A stretch of 64,000 nucleotides of DNA, from assembly GCA_008360975.2 (NCBI GenBank), contig CM039187.1:16881094-16945093 (forward strand), given 5' to 3'. Made by a program: the position numbers and the translations under genes. Source of the DNA: Lichenostomus cassidix. Taxonomy: Eukaryota; Chordata; Aves; Passeriformes; Meliphagidae. The notes under the pieces were generated by a model. That model was not told the origin of the DNA, searched no databases, and saw only the letters and a list, made by a program, of their open reading frames with translations. This document shows positions 24,161-38,200 of this stretch, piece after piece (within the stretch, counting starts at the first letter, position 1; every line of letters begins with the position of its first letter).

Positions 24161-26816
24161 ATTCTGATTTTCTGCATCTCTGGGAGCTGGCTGAGACTCA
24201 TCTGTGACTAGAAAAATAGCTTCAGCACAAGTATAAGAGCCAGGAAATAAAATCTCTTTTAATCATTTAATCAGCAGCTTTCTCAGCGAATTAGGCTGTG
24301 TGCCTCCTCCAGTTCAGAGATCAATGCTTCCCAGTCACAAAAGATCCTTTAAGACCCTTTGTGAATCCTGTGTTTTATGAGTAAAGTTTCACAAATAGGT
24401 CTGTTTTGTGAGCATCCCTACAAGAGCACCTTATGGGCAGCCATGCTCACAGTCTCTTGTGGTTTTTATCCTCTGAAGAAGAGTAGCTCTAACAACTTTA
24501 TCAAAAAAAGTCACACAACTCAACAGATGTAAGGTGCAAATTCCTTGATGGGCAGACACAGGAGGTAGTTCATGCATAAATGAATTCGCAGAAGTTGTTA
24601 ATCAACACATTGTGAGAAATTAACAAATCCACAAAGAGAATGGCCTTGATCTTGGAAGGGCATGGTCAGAAAAAGAGCCTGACTTTGAGAAATGCACTGT
24701 TGTTTTCCTACCACCACCCTCAGTTCAAGAGTATGTTTTGCTGGGCTGGGAAAGGGATGTGATCCCAAGCTCCCAGATTAGCACCTGTTCCAGACAGGAC
24801 ACAACTCAGCTTTAGGGCTCTTTTGAAGAACAAATTTGAAAAAAAATATTTTGTCCCATGCCATCCTCAAAAGCTGGTAGGTTTTTACATTAATTTTGCA
24901 CAGAATACACAGGCTGTTTTCCACCCAGGCAACAGAGGCCAGGATTTGGTAAAATACCATAGCAACATACTAACTTCCCTGGTAATGTGAGCGACCCATT
25001 CTTCACCACAAAAGATATTAAAATGGCATGACATTTTAATGAAACTCTCAGAGCACCTTTCAAGGAGTTCAGGGGAGAGTGAGCTGCAATTTTTGCTTCC
25101 ACTTAGCTGGAGCAGCTCACTCAGAGGAATAGCACACTGTGCTTGTTGGCCTCCTTCCACTCAAGGATATGAATCAGAGCTGTGTTAACGAACCCAGAGA
25201 AACCTCCTCCATGCTGAGCGCAGCAGAAGGCCAACCAAGATTTAATTGTCCTTGCTATTGCTCTTCTTTGCTAGGCTCAAGGCTGAGGCTTCAAGCCCTG
25301 GGGAAGCATGGCTATTCCCACGGCACATTCCCCATTGCACAGAGCCCATGCCCAGCACAAAGGCAGAATGGAGCATGATCAACGAGTGTGAAGCAAGATC
25401 TTTGCTTGCCATCACCTTGACTTTTCAATGTACCGCAGAGAGATGTTATTCACCCATCCCATTGCACCCCGTGGGTTTGCATACACCTACCATCACCGTG
25501 CCATCTGGTAATGATTTTCTGCAAACAGCAACATCATATATTCTTGCTGGGAGTTTGTACGAACTACATGGCTCTTGCTGCTCCCCATTCAGGAAATACC
25601 TTCTCTTTGGTAAGATCAGTGGGCCAAACTTTGATGTCAACATTCAGCTCTCTTTTCTTGCGCAGAACTCTGGCTAGGCATGTAAGCATCTGCCTCAGCC
25701 AAGATGAAGTACAATTCAATCACCAGACCCTCTCAAGTTGAATAATAAAAGGCTCTTATTTTATGTCAAACTTCTTTCTAGCAGTTTTTCCTTGAAAATC
25801 AAAGGCTGAAATGCAAATAGCTGTATGTGTGAAATGTTTCCTGTGTAAACCTGTGACTTTTAGGAGAGGAGACTGTGTAAGTATGCTCCAGTTTTGTGGT
25901 CCTTTCCCAGTGGGGGGTATCAGGCTCAGTTTCCCATCATTTCTTGCTGGACACTGAGTGAGCAGGAAGCACTGTGGCTGTCCAAGGCTTTCATCCTGTT
26001 TTGATCACCTCTGATACAAAAGCAGCATTCACGTTGCAACAGCACAGCTGGCAGTACGGCAAGTGAGGCTGAGGAGAGACAGGCACACCAAACCCACTTC
26101 ATGCCATGGGGGCAGAGGCCAATCATGAGGAGCAGTGAGCAGAATGATCTATGTTCAGGCAGATAAAGGTAATTAACCCTTTGCTAGTCTAACCCACAGA
26201 CTTGTGGGTCTTCTGTCTCTTGAAGACTTTGAATCAACATATGATGTGTCTCTTTTAAAAAGAGTGAACTTTGACTCTGCCACAACTCAGACCTCACAGA
26301 TGAATCACAGGGTATGCAAGATGTATGCTATACGAAGAATCCATGCAGACAACCATAAAAATCCCCATGGACTTAAATGCAATGATTCAGGCCTTGTTTA
26401 ACCCATACCTGTGTTATTTCCATGGCCAAAGCCAAACCTCCTGCACAGCTCCAATGCATTTGAGCAGAGTTGTGCCTGCTTTCATCGCAGGCCTGCATCC
26501 CATGTCCACACAAATATTTATTGTGTTTTTAACTTTTTCCCAGCTTCTTTAAAACTTCCAGGCACCATGAAGCTTCACTTCTTCCAACTCAATCAGTGGC
26601 CAATGAATCGTGGCCAGAATCTCTCCATTAAACACCCAGATTTTTTGATTGTGCTGACCTATTTACACCCAAGAGTTTATTTTAACACAGGATTTTTTCC
26701 AGCTTTCTCAAATTTCTTTTTTACAGAATTTAAGTAAATGCAAGAAAGTCTTTGCTGATATTTGGTTACTCACCACATGCTGAGTTGAGTTTCCTGTTTA
26801 AAGGAGAAAGAGGCTG

Positions 26817-26820
<4 letters not shown>
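24161..26820. other. Non-coding DNA
   Basis: I recognise no gene. The frame at 25246-25677 (plus, 143 codons from its ATG) is among the longest outside the microsatellite. It is serine/leucine/cysteine-rich, has no motif I know, and overlaps open frames in other phases and on the other strand. This DNA keeps a few CpGs near 25436-25505, so the openness may reflect composition. Confidence 0.5.
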
Positions 26821-26875
<55 letters not shown>

Positions 26876-26876
26876 G
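26821..26876 (+). repeat. Compound microsatellite (TG)17(AG)11
   Basis: Seventeen perfect TG units run directly into eleven AG units with no interruption. The TG part alternates pyrimidine and purine and can adopt Z-DNA; the AG part is purine-only. It is preceded by 'ggctgagag', which suggests that the AG array existed first and the TG array grew inside it. Confidence 0.97.
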
Positions 26877-28440
26877 CCAACAGGCTTAGAAGAACCAATA
26901 CCCAGCCATGAGATTTTTCTGAGCTATCTTGACCCAACTAGCACCAAACACAGCTTGTACACTGCAAGCAGCACTGGGCAAAGGTCCCAATAAATGCAAA
27001 ACAATATTTTTAATTCATCTAGGGGATTTCCTGAAGCAAACCTTGGCATGGAAAGAGCAAATTGCATTCAGCAAGAGTGGCGATGTTTGAGAAGGACTTA
27101 GCTGGCGATAGATGCCTTTAGTGGAGTTCAAGTTCCTCTCAAAGTTTGTCCCTGAAGCGGGGGTGTGCGAGGTGCAGTGAGGGAGTTAGAGAGCATGAGA
27201 GAGAGGCAATTAATAGCAGATGGAGGAATAAAGAACTGCTTTCAACAGGCCTCTGAAACTGTATGAAAAGAAGTGGGAAAGAAGGGCTACAGAGAAAGTT
27301 GCCCTGCTCCTTGTAAGAGCGGCAGAAAAAGCAGCAGGGAAGAGTGGTGTGCCCTGAAAAACTAGATTTCTCAATATATAATACATACAATACATACATG
27401 ACCCTGAATGAGGGTCACATGTGGAAGGGAAGGAAAATACCCAAAACAAGAGTCAACAGAGATAATCCTGAAAAAAATCCTTTCGGATCCAAAGGGTCAC
27501 CATTCTTCACATTCTGACTGCGGGTATTGTGAAATCTGGTGATCTTTTTAAAAGTACAGCTTGTGAAATCACAGGATTTATGTGTGAACATCATCCAGCA
27601 TCTTCTCTCCACTTCACAGAGACTTCTTGCCCCTGTGCATAGAAATGTAACTTGCAGATTACCTAAAGGCTCAGAAATTATCTGCAAGAAACAGAAATGT
27701 CTCTGCTTGTAAAATTTTTTAAGCCATGTTCAGTACTCTGCAAGGATCATTTTTTAGTTCATGAAAAATTGGAAGCTGACCTTTGCTCCCTTTTGACAGT
27801 CAGGGACTTGCATATCACTTTGGCAAAACAAAACAAGCCTGCAAACAATATGATTAGGTAAAGCTTTTTCTATTAATGTCCTAGCAAGAAATCCTTTACA
27901 GCACAAACAATGTACTAATCTCCAATCTGCCTCTAGCTCTATAATATCACTCCAGGCACTATATTAAGCCTTATTGTTCCCTTCAGCAAAAGGCAGTTCT
28001 GAGGCTGCGTTTCTGGGGACAGCTTCACACAATTAGACACTGAATAGCTGCAAGCATGACTCCTACAGCTGAGAGGATAGAGCATTTAATACGGCCCTTC
28101 CTAAAAGACAGAAGATATGAGGATAAAGGTCAAGTACTTTGAACCAGAGGCTGGGAAAGAAAACCAGCTTCTTGCTATTCTAGGCAATGGCAGTGTATGA
28201 CTGTTTAACCGATCTGCTGAGCTCCCTCGTAAGTGAATGCAGAGTGCATGTCAGACCTTGCATGCCATTTGCTTATGAGGTGCCATCTTGCTTTCTGTTG
28301 TATTTAAGATTGCAACTGTAATCCAGAAAGTGAGTTAGGGAACCACAGACCGTAAAGTGTCCTTCCACATTTTGAAACATGGATTTCTTGTGAAGTGCAG
28401 GAGAAAGAGCATTATAAATACAAAACAAGGGGCTAGCACT
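26877..28440. other. Unique non-coding DNA
   Basis: No gene or named repeat is visible. The opposing and overlapping short frames at 27139-27687 have no motif I recognise. Confidence 0.5.
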
Positions 28441-28625
28441 CCCAGTTCCAGAGCCTTGCTCTGCCTTTCACAGCTGCCTGCAGTAAGGCATATCACTCCC
28501 TTGGTACCTTAGTTTCCTCAGGAATAATTGTGCTTCAATGGTAGGAAGAGCATTGAATTTGGCTGTTGCTTGCAACCTGCCAAGTACGTGTGAGGTACTT
28601 TAGTAAGTGACATTTACTATTCATT
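28441..28625 (+). repeat. MIR-like SINE relic
   Basis: The plus strand reads in MIR order. It has 'gagccttgctctgccttt' (MIR 'ggctctgccact'), 'cagctgcctgcag', 'catatcactcccttggtacc' (MIR 'aagtcacttaacctctctgt'), 'ttagtttcctcaggaataat', and later 'gtgtgaggtactttag'. Collinearity over about 180 bp, from the end of the tRNA-like head to the tail, makes the call good despite heavy divergence. Confidence 0.55.
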
Positions 28626-28977
28626 GTATTTGAAAATACAAACTAATTTTCAGAAATATACAAGGCTATCATCATTTGACCCAGAGTGCTCTGAAGTCAC
28701 TAAAATTATTCCATTTTGATGTGAACATCAGCAGGATTTGGTCAAACACCCTTCCCCACAAGACACCAATCCTTTCCTGGTGCTGACTGCCAATCTGGTC
28801 TTGATTCAGGGCATGTCTAATCTTCAGACTTCTCTAATCAGAGCACTACTGAATTTTGCACATGTATTTTCAAAGAAAAAACAAAAAAAGAATACATTTT
28901 CTCCACTCTTTCAAGGTGCACTTGCCTTGGAGGAAGTACACATGGGAAGAGACTCACAGGTTTAAGATTCTTCCTGT

Positions 28978-29275
28978 TCATAGAATCATAGAATGGTTTG
29001 GGTTGGAAGGGACCTTTAAAGCTCATCCAGTCCAACTTCCCTGCAACAGGCAGGGACAGCTTCAACTAGATCAGGTCACTGACAGTCCTGTCCAGCCTGA
29101 CTTTGAATGGTTCTAGGGACAGGGCATTCTCTGGGCAACCAGCACCAGTATTCTGGCACTCTCACTGTAAAAACCTTCTCTCTTACATCTAAGCTAAGAT
29201 TACCCTTTTTTAATTTAAAAGCATTACTCCTTGTCATATCACAATAGGCTAAAAAGTCTGGCCTCATCTTTCCAG
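28978..29275 (-). repeat. CR1 LINE 3' end (avian, minus strand)
   Basis: The left end carries 'tcatagaatcatagaat', the reverse complement of the doubled ATTCTATG octamer that terminates CR1 elements. It is followed by 'ggtttgggttggaagggacc' and then, in order, the words for 'cagggacagctt', 'ctagatcagg', 'tctctgggcaac' and 'actccttgtcatatca'. These are the reverse complement of the avian CR1 3' untranslated region and the end of ORF2. Similarity stops near 29275, so this is a 5'-truncated copy of about 300 bp, as is usual for CR1. Divergence is moderate. It is the strongest taxonomic clue in the window. Confidence 0.95.
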
Positions 29276-32200
29276 TAATGAATTCTAGTTTGGATCCCCT
29301 CTGGAGGCATTAGACTCTGGATAAGGAGTTTTGGCAGGTACCATGAGATCACAGTTATTTCCCTGAGTGGCAACAGGTAACTCTTTGTTCCATGAGAGTG
29401 ACAAGAAAGGTGGCAAAGAGCCTCAAAACTTGCTGGAATTAACTAGAATCAGGGGTCGTGGCAAATTCCTCAAGTTCTTAATTTTCAATGCAAATTGGTC
29501 CAGTGTTGCCCCTTCAGCTGAAGGGATTTCCTATTTCTAATCAAATGGAAATATACTGAACTAAAGCAGAGCAAAAAGCTGCCAATCCACATTTGCCTTT
29601 TTCCTGTAGGTTCATCCAAATCTCCCATGGAGTAATTGAAATATCACTGTGTAATGAAACTTATAAAACTTTAATACAGGATTTATACTTTTTCATGTCT
29701 ATTATTCCCAAAGCTTGCCTCCATACCCTGTCACTAGGCTTCCTCAAGGGTATGGCTAAGGATCTCAGCTGCATCAGATTTGACTGCATCGTAATGAAAA
29801 TGGTGAGTTGATCAGTATCGGATATATCTGAACATTCTCCCAAAATTACATCTGACATTTACAAGGAAATAAGACTGTAAATTCAGCCTTAGGATCTAGT
29901 AGTTGCTTGTAAAGCAAGAATTGGCACTGGCAGGCTCATGTTGATCTAGAAATTTCAGGGAATATAAGAATTCCTTCAGCAGAATAAAACCTGTGCCTGC
30001 ACTGGCAGTAAATTTTAAGCGTCGAATGTCAATCAGAAATGAAATGCAATGTAATTCAATATCCCCCCTTGAGATGCAGCCAAAAAGGAAAATTTTCACA
30101 AGCTGAAGAGTAGATAGCAACCCATCCTCCCATATTGCATAATGCAACTCAGCTCACATATGGTTCTGCTCAGTGTTTATCAGACAATACAAACACTTCC
30201 ACAAGAGGCAAAGAAAGTCCTAGGGACAGACTGGGGCAGTAAAAGAGACAAGGTATATTGCTTCAGGATGAACTCTTGGAAGTCTAGGGCTGAGCACCAT
30301 CCCTTTCCAGAGACAGCTGTTGGGCAGGGAGGATCAGGTTTTTTGGGGGGTTTCATAATGCAGTGTTATTCCCCTATAACTGTTTTTCTCCCTGGGAAAA
30401 AGGGATTTGCTGTAAAGCTTCCCATTTGAAGTTTCTTCTTCCTCCAAATTGCTCAAACTTCTACTTTTCAAAGTATCTTTTATTTTCCAAATTTCAGCTA
30501 ATTGTAGTGGCTAGAAACCATTTAGAAATACTCAGAACTAAACCAAAACATTTGAAAAATTATCTAAACAAAGTGCTGCACTTGACCCCTAACCTTACTG
30601 CTCTTTTCCAGATTTTCAGTTCACCAATATGTTTCAGATTTTGACTTTCCAGCCTCTGTCAGAACAAAAGAAGTTTTCCAGTACTTAGGAAATCCTCAGA
30701 AAGTAAGAAAATAATTTCCAGGCTAGATCTAGTGCCAGTCCTATGCCTTGCTCCCTATATAATGCTTATTTTTTCTCCATTGCCACTGGCAGGATGTTTA
30801 AAAAATAAGAGTTTTGACATTAAGAAGTGTGCAAAGACTGTAGCTGCAGTGGAGGTAAAGAAGAGAAGATGGGATATGGTGTCAGGCAGAGTGTATCTCC
30901 TGTGAACCTCAGTCTTACCTGTTTCAGTTCTCTCTCCACCCTCAGTAAGTTTTTGCTAGAGCCAGTATGAAAAACATCCCAAGGCACTGTTGCTCCAGCC
31001 CACAGAGGTCCTGGCTGGCAGTTCCCTTTGTTTTTTGCACTTGATCCCATGTGTATCAGTCATGAAGTGCAGATCTCAGTCAGGGTCAGCCTCACCCACA
31101 GACTCATTACTTGCTCTGGGTCAGATCCAGAACTTTAATGCCAATTCTTACTTAACCAAAACTCCCAACTGACTCCCAGAAGACTTGACTGCAAAGCATG
31201 TCACTGCTATCACTCATAACTCTTGCATAACATCCATGAGCTTGGAAAACATACTGAGTGTCCTTCTGGATTTAGAGAAATCTCTCTTCAGAAGGGAGTT
31301 CTCATTCACATAACCCTTGCCTCTCCAGCTGCAGCAGAACACCACAGCCAGCAGAACTCTTCAGCTGCCACAGGCCTGAGTGAGAGCACAAGAGGGTCAC
31401 ACAGCCACAAAAATTTGAAGTACTTCTCAGGCCAGTTGCATGCTGTTTCTGCTTCCCTCTCTCTTTGCTGCACTGCCCAGTAGAACAGGATGGAGAGCAA
31501 TCTTGCAGCTGGACACACAAAGCAAGGAAATCATGTACAGGCTGCTGTTCACACACACCTCTGCTCAGGGGACCACTGCCCCTTGAAATTGGTCATGGAC
31601 AAAAGCTGGCAGGGGCAAGGATTCAGCTGACCTGGCTACAGCCATTTAGAATAAAGCAAGTAACACAGGCTGTGTTTTCTCCCCCAGCAGTCAAAAGAGA
31701 GGTAACCTCAGGAGAGCAGAGACTTCATTTCAGAAACACCATCTCCTTGTGCACATCTAGGAGACTGGGAGACCAATGGAGCCAGGGCTCTAGGCAGCAC
31801 CCTGACATCACAGTCCAGTGGGAGCAGGGATGACACCGAAGGTGTCTATGGCTCAGGCCTCCTAGGCTCCTCTAGGCATGCCAAGAGAAATCAGCCCTGC
31901 AGGGGAGACAAACCTAGCTCCAAACCAAGGGCAACCCTTGGCACAAAAGGAGGCAGACCCAGAGGCCAGGGTGGGCTGTGCTCCAGGGAGGCACACAGGG
32001 CACTTGCACACACTAGAAGCTGCACAGCCCAGGGTGCAGCAGGGCCACCACTGCCTGGGCTGCTGCCAGCACACCAGAACTCATCTCTGAGCTGTCATGA
32101 GGAAGATCTGCCTCATCTACCTCCTCACTGAGCATAACTTTTGCTTACAAGCTCAGAGCTGAAAGCCCCACATGAAGTGGGATGGGGTGCTGTGCAGCAA

Positions 32201-35200
32201 GGATGAGCTCTGAAGACCATCTCATGTGAGAGCTGCTCCAAGGCAGGACACGCTGTTTTGGCAGCTGAAGGTGAGGAGGGACAGCCTGCTTGCTCTGGCC
32301 TCCCATGCACCTCATGGAGCCAAAGAAGCAGCAGGCACTGGAAGTGACCTTAGCAGCTCCCTAGTGCCTTCATTTCTATTCTTCCTTAGTGCCTCCACTT
32401 CTCACCCTGATATCTGTAATGACTGGAACTGAGTTTTGGGCAGGCTGAATCTGAACAGATGATTTCACCCAGACTATAGCAGATCTCAAGGCAGTGAGTG
32501 TCTGTGAGTCTCATGAGCACCAGTGTGATGTTTAGGAGGGAAAAGTTCTATGACAGCTGAGTATGGAGAAGTATGTGTTTTTCACAAGTGTGGCCAAACA
32601 TACCCTCCCCAAACCATACATGCAATCCCTGAAGAAGGCAGCTTAAAAATCACTGGATTTATCAGCATAACAGTAATGTTTCTGGGATTATTTTTATTTG
32701 CCTTCTGGTTTGGGGGCTTTTTAGATCATATTTATGTGTGGGTTTTTTCTAAAACCATAAAACCTAAAAACTGTGTTGAAATTTTTATTATTCCCATGAA
32801 TCCAGGAGCTGGAAGTTCACAGAATGTTCATGGGACTCATGGTAAAACTCATGAGCTAAGAACGCATAGGCTTGAATGCAAGAGGCTGTTGTGTTGTGCT
32901 AAGCAAATCTAGTCTGTGTAACAATATGTGAAGGGAATTACATAAGGAGGATGTTGTAAGTTAGTATGACATGTCTGTTGTGGAGATGATGTGTGTGCAG
33001 AGGATTCTTGCACTTTAGGATCATAAGTACATCTCTGGCAATCGTGTTTTCTGAAGTGTGCCTGGTATTTTATTTTTTTCAGGGTGCAGAAGTGCATCAA
33101 CACAGTTTGCTAGGTATTTGCTGGCTGCATATAGGAGGTGTTAGAGAACACAGAAACATAGACAGGTATTTGAGGACTACATGATCCAGGCTGTAACCAA
33201 GAATAGACACAGCTGGACTTGGCCTTTGGGCCTTAATCCAGACAAAGACTTTTCTCCTGTGTGCTCACTGAATCCAAATCAAAGAAAGGATTAAATCTAG
33301 CTGGATCACAAAATGCTGGCTGGTGGTAGGTTAACTCCAGAGCTGGAAGGTAAAATACCAGAATCAGCTTTTTTTTTACTATTCTGTACCTTTTTAGTCC
33401 TCAAATCTGGCAAGCTCACTCACAGCTTCCTCTCATAGGCCTGCCTGCTAATAAGGACACTGTGATGCAAACTCAAGGCACCTAGAGTCTTGTCTGACTT
33501 CAAGAGGTGCTAGTGTGCAAATCACCCCTGTCCCCAGTGCCCTCCTCCTTTCAGGACCTTGCATGTGCTCTGTCCCACACAGGCACACCCCTCACAATAG
33601 CCCAGCACTTATCTGCAGGGGCAAATCCTGTCCCAGCCTCACTGAGCTGCACTGTGCTGCTGGCAGGGAGCTGAGATCTCCGTGCCAGGCTTCCCTGTGA
33701 GCCCAGAGTTGTGGTGTTGGTGAGGCAGTGCTGGAGCATCGGCTGCTTTGTGTCCCTGCACGGGATCAGCAGTGGTGTCACAAATGGAAACACTCAGCAA
33801 TCACAACCTATTGGAATTATCTAGAGACCACTTCATCTTTCAAGGGAAACTGTGCAAGTGTTCAAGCCCCAGAGCCAGGTATCTGGTTACCTTTATATCA
33901 GGGACACAACTGCCATGATATTAGCAAGCATTAAATTGTCCAATCATTTTTTAATACTCCTCCAATACAATTGACCTGGTGACCCATCTGCTGCACCAAA
34001 TACCACAGGCAAAAAGCTCCAGGAAACCCTCAAGAAACCCAGCACTCAGTAAAGTTTCCCACTCTGGTTTCCTGGGCTGGCTCTATGGTTTAAACCACTT
34101 ATGTGTGTCAGGGCTTAGCTCTTTGAAAAACATGTTCTCAAAAATGCCTGGCTTGTCTTGCTATCAAGATAGAATACTTGGTCATTTATCATCTCTCTTC
34201 TCATGGTTTTCTGCCTGAGGCCCAGCAGCTCACTTGTAAGTTGTCCTAATTGTTTTCCATCTCAGGTTTCTCAGCTAGCTATCTTGGGGATTTTTGCAGG
34301 AGCACATAGAAGTGACCACCAGGAACATAAAACACTGCAGACTTTCCCATTACCCACCCAAGATTTAGTACTCTTCTAAGCACATAATAAAAAGGACTCT
34401 GTTGTTAATTAATCACCTGATTAAGGCCTGGGCTTGCAGGTCTCATTTTTTCCTACTGGGACATGCTTTCTTTCACTGCCTGTCAACACAGATGTACTTG
34501 AACTCTTGCCTGTGTAAGCACAGTAAGATTCTCTTCATGGGCATTGCTCTAGTGATCATCAGTGAAATGGTGGCTTCAGATCCTGCTGACCTGGAGGATC
34601 ACTTGGGGACGCTACCTTCCATGTGGTGAACTGATAGCAATAACTTGGAAATGCTGTAACAGATAGAGTAAGATAAATATTAGAAGAAATTCGACTTATT
34701 CATATGCACAACATTCCCAGAAGGTTCATCAAGACTTTACATAGAGCTTGCAGGGCTGGATGGTGAAAAATAATAATTCTGTTTTTTCTTTAGGCCTAAT
34801 ATTCACTTTTGACCTTACATCAGGAGCTGAAGGAGAAATGTCAAGAAGAGCATGAAATTCTGCTTCGGAGGTGGGCGTCTTGGTGATGCAGACAGAGCTG
34901 AATAACTAAGGCTCTGCAGAGCTGGGGGGAGAGCTGTTCTGGCCCACTTTAGCTGAGTCCATCAGGTTCAGAGCTCAGTTTGCACCTTAATTAAGGGGTG
35001 GCTGTGCCAAAGGTAGGGCGGAAGAGCTACATGCAGAAACAATTTTCCAGTGAGTTACTGTTTCAGTGATTCAATCATTTCACTGGTCATTGTGAAGTGG
35101 CTCTCAAGTGATCCCCTTAAACTGACAGGCAGCTGTTTTTCAACATCAAAAAATTACAATTACAGCAAAATTCCAGGCATGACCCTTTCCACGTGTATTT

Positions 35201-38200
35201 TAGCTCCTATATAAATCCTTTTGGCAGCATCAGACAGGAGGAAAAGGCTCTTTGGTCAAACAGTTTAAAACTTATTGTTTTTTTTAAGTAAATACTTGAT
35301 AACATCTATTTAACACAAGCTCTCTGTGAATACGTGTATAAGGAAAAAAATCTGTGTGTGAGAGATATAAGACTATAACTAAATCTGGTTTGCAAATTTC
35401 CGACTAAACAAAGTTTCATCAGTAAACACTGCTTCCTTGAACATTTCATCTGAAGCACCTCACGTTTGATCAAGTTTCACTGAAGCTGAGGCAAGGCTAA
35501 GGTTTAACAGATTGACAGTGAAATAGTTCTGCATTGCTAAGCAGCTCAGATGACTTTCATTTCTCAGACTTGTTTTCCATTATACAACACTAAAGAGCAA
35601 ATTAGAGAGTGAAAAAGTGCACTCAGAAAACTTATCCAAGAGCCAGCAATGATAACTTTTGGTCACACTTACTGAGCTCCTATTCAGTTGTGATTTGAGA
35701 AGTTCCCTTCCTTGTTCTCAACCTCTTAGAATGGGGAGATTAGATATTACTAAAAAAGGCAAATTATAATAATAAAATTATTGTAAATTATGCCAGGAAA
35801 AAAAAAAAGTGAAAAGAAGCAACTGGCAGGGAGGAGAAGGAACAAAAAAATTCCACAAGTAGTTTCAATTCTCACCTCTTCAGTATCACTGTGCAGAACC
35901 AAGACAGACTCTCGTGTATTAAACGGAAATAGCTGCAAGCTCTTTGTTTATTTGTATTTCTTTTTTTTGACCTCTGACAAAGTGGTCACCAATCCCAAAG
36001 ACGCCAAAGATCCCAAACAAGACACTGTAGCTGTTTTTTTTAACAGTGGCTGGGAATTTACAGGGGCATGAAATTTAAAACATGTCTGAGGTGCCAACTT
36101 TCAGAAAGTGCTGAGAAGTGATGCCCTGGAAATCAACCTCATTGCAGTTTTCCCATTCAGAAACTCAAACATCAAGGCATTCAAAATCACTGCCACATGG
36201 ACTCTTTGTAGCCTTAACAACTCAATCCTAAATTAGGTTAATGCATTAAAAGTTGTCATTTTTTGCTATTTTTTAGAAACCATTTTCTAAATAGTAATTC
36301 AATTAATCGCCTAATCAGGTAGTGGGAAATTGCCTCTGTATTAGTTAGTCATCTAAAACACTGATAAAAATAACTATTGCAAGAACTTTTCTTAATCACT
36401 CTGGGACCTTTCAACACTATTTTATGGAAATCAGCCTCAATGCTATCATTGTCACCCTGCATCATATATGCAAGCATGTGTGTGTGTACATGGTGCTTGA
36501 AAGAGCAAAAATATGCCAAAAGGCCGTTCTGGCATTACAGAGTCTTATATGGAATAACTGCAAAACAGGAGAATTTTTTTTTCTCAACATATCTCAATAC
36601 TTATATATGCACTTAAATACTATTTCAAGCACCAATGATGCCTGTTTGTGTGTGCATATATTGTGCTTTGTTTTCTTTTCTATCTGGATCATTAACTGGC
36701 ATAAGTCAGCTCATGTGCAAAACATCTGTTTTTCGGTAAAGTCCTGCTTTTCCTCAGCTTAACAGCTGCATTGATTGAGGCATAAAGCTGTTGCTGAATT
36801 GTTCACCAGCAGTGGGACACGGGCAGAACAGCAACCTAAGCTCCTTCCCAACCTTGGCTGATTACTTTCTAAAGCCAGTTCAGAAAAATTAGCATTATGA
36901 ATGATTGATAGCATGCAATCAACTGCTTCCAGAACCATTACCATCTCTAATTCAGTGAGGGAGGAGGTGACTCAGTCTTGTTTATACTATTGAAATCTGG
37001 CTGGAGGGCTTTGGCTAGGCTGAAAAGGCTCAGTCCAGTTCATTTGGGGATTTATGTCAGCATTTCACGCATTCTGGGAAACTTCACTCACCCTGTAGAC
37101 AGTGCCTCTAGAAGTTAACCTGGGCCATAGAGGATCTATGATAACCATATCATTATCCAAGGTGGTTTCCATCTCCACTCTAGTTTATGTCTAGTGTTTA
37201 TGATTTCTAGGGCACAGTAGGTGTGCACAGCATGTTTTATGGCCATGCACACCATGGAATCTGGGGCTCAACTCTTGCAACCATGTCCACTGCTAGGAGC
37301 TCTGGTGATCATGCTTTGGCTGGAAGGGCTCTGCTAGAGCATCAGCAGAGGCAGGACCAGGGAGAGCACTAGGCAATACTCAGAGAAGCATGGCTCAGGG
37401 TACAGGGAGCTGACACGTGAAATCTTGGGGTGCAAAACACTTTGGTTACAGATAGTTTCAGATATTTTTCTTCACTTAATTAGGTTTTAGTTACACTAAT
37501 GCCATTTGGGCCAAATAACATATGGACTCACCTTGTTTATGTGTGTCCCCCACCATGACTGGAAAAGGAGAGAGAGACCACAGAGATCCTCATTTCAGTG
37601 TCTCAGTCAAATGTCTTTATTTGGGCTGAATGGATGTGCGATGTAGTATTGAGGAGCCTGGAGAAAGACTGGTTTCCTTTGAGAAAAATCAGTACAGCTA
37701 CAAATTATCCCAGAGTAAATAGAAAGATGGGGTCAGGCACAGACAGGGCACTCCCAGGACCTGTGAGCATCCTATGCAGAGATGTCATCACACCAGTATT
37801 TATTCTTGCCATCCAGTCAACTCACATCCACCAAACCTGACCACTGCAATCAAGGGCTTCTTGATGCAGTGACATTATTGCAGAGAATTTTTGCTCAATG
37901 AACCAGACTAACCAGCAGCTATGTTTAGGCTGAATTTAAACCACACTGCTCCCCTCAATGCAAATATGAGCTAGCTGTCCCCTAACAGCACAGCCTTTAA
38001 CCTCTCAGGAAGAATGAGGCAGCTGCCATCTGGCTGGCCATCTGTCTTTCAAACGGTGAGGAAGCAGGAAGACTGGGTGACGTATGACAATGCTGAATTC
38101 CCAAAGTATTGGTGACCTCAGTGCTTTATGCTCTGGTTTTGCCCCACATGTATTCTGTCACTCCCACTTGCCTGTGGGGTTAGCAGCCACATGCACAATT

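Noticed and set aside
25246..25677. 143-codon plus-strand frame
   Set aside because: No motif, biased Ser/Leu/Cys content and overlapping open frames in other phases.
25921..25955. 'ggctcagtttcccatcattt' as a MIR fragment
   Set aside because: Short match only; the flanks do not follow the MIR order.
32550..32912. 120-codon frame with a strongly hydrophobic segment
   Set aside because: The hydrophobic run comes from T/G-rich DNA. There is no family resemblance and no splice or promoter context.
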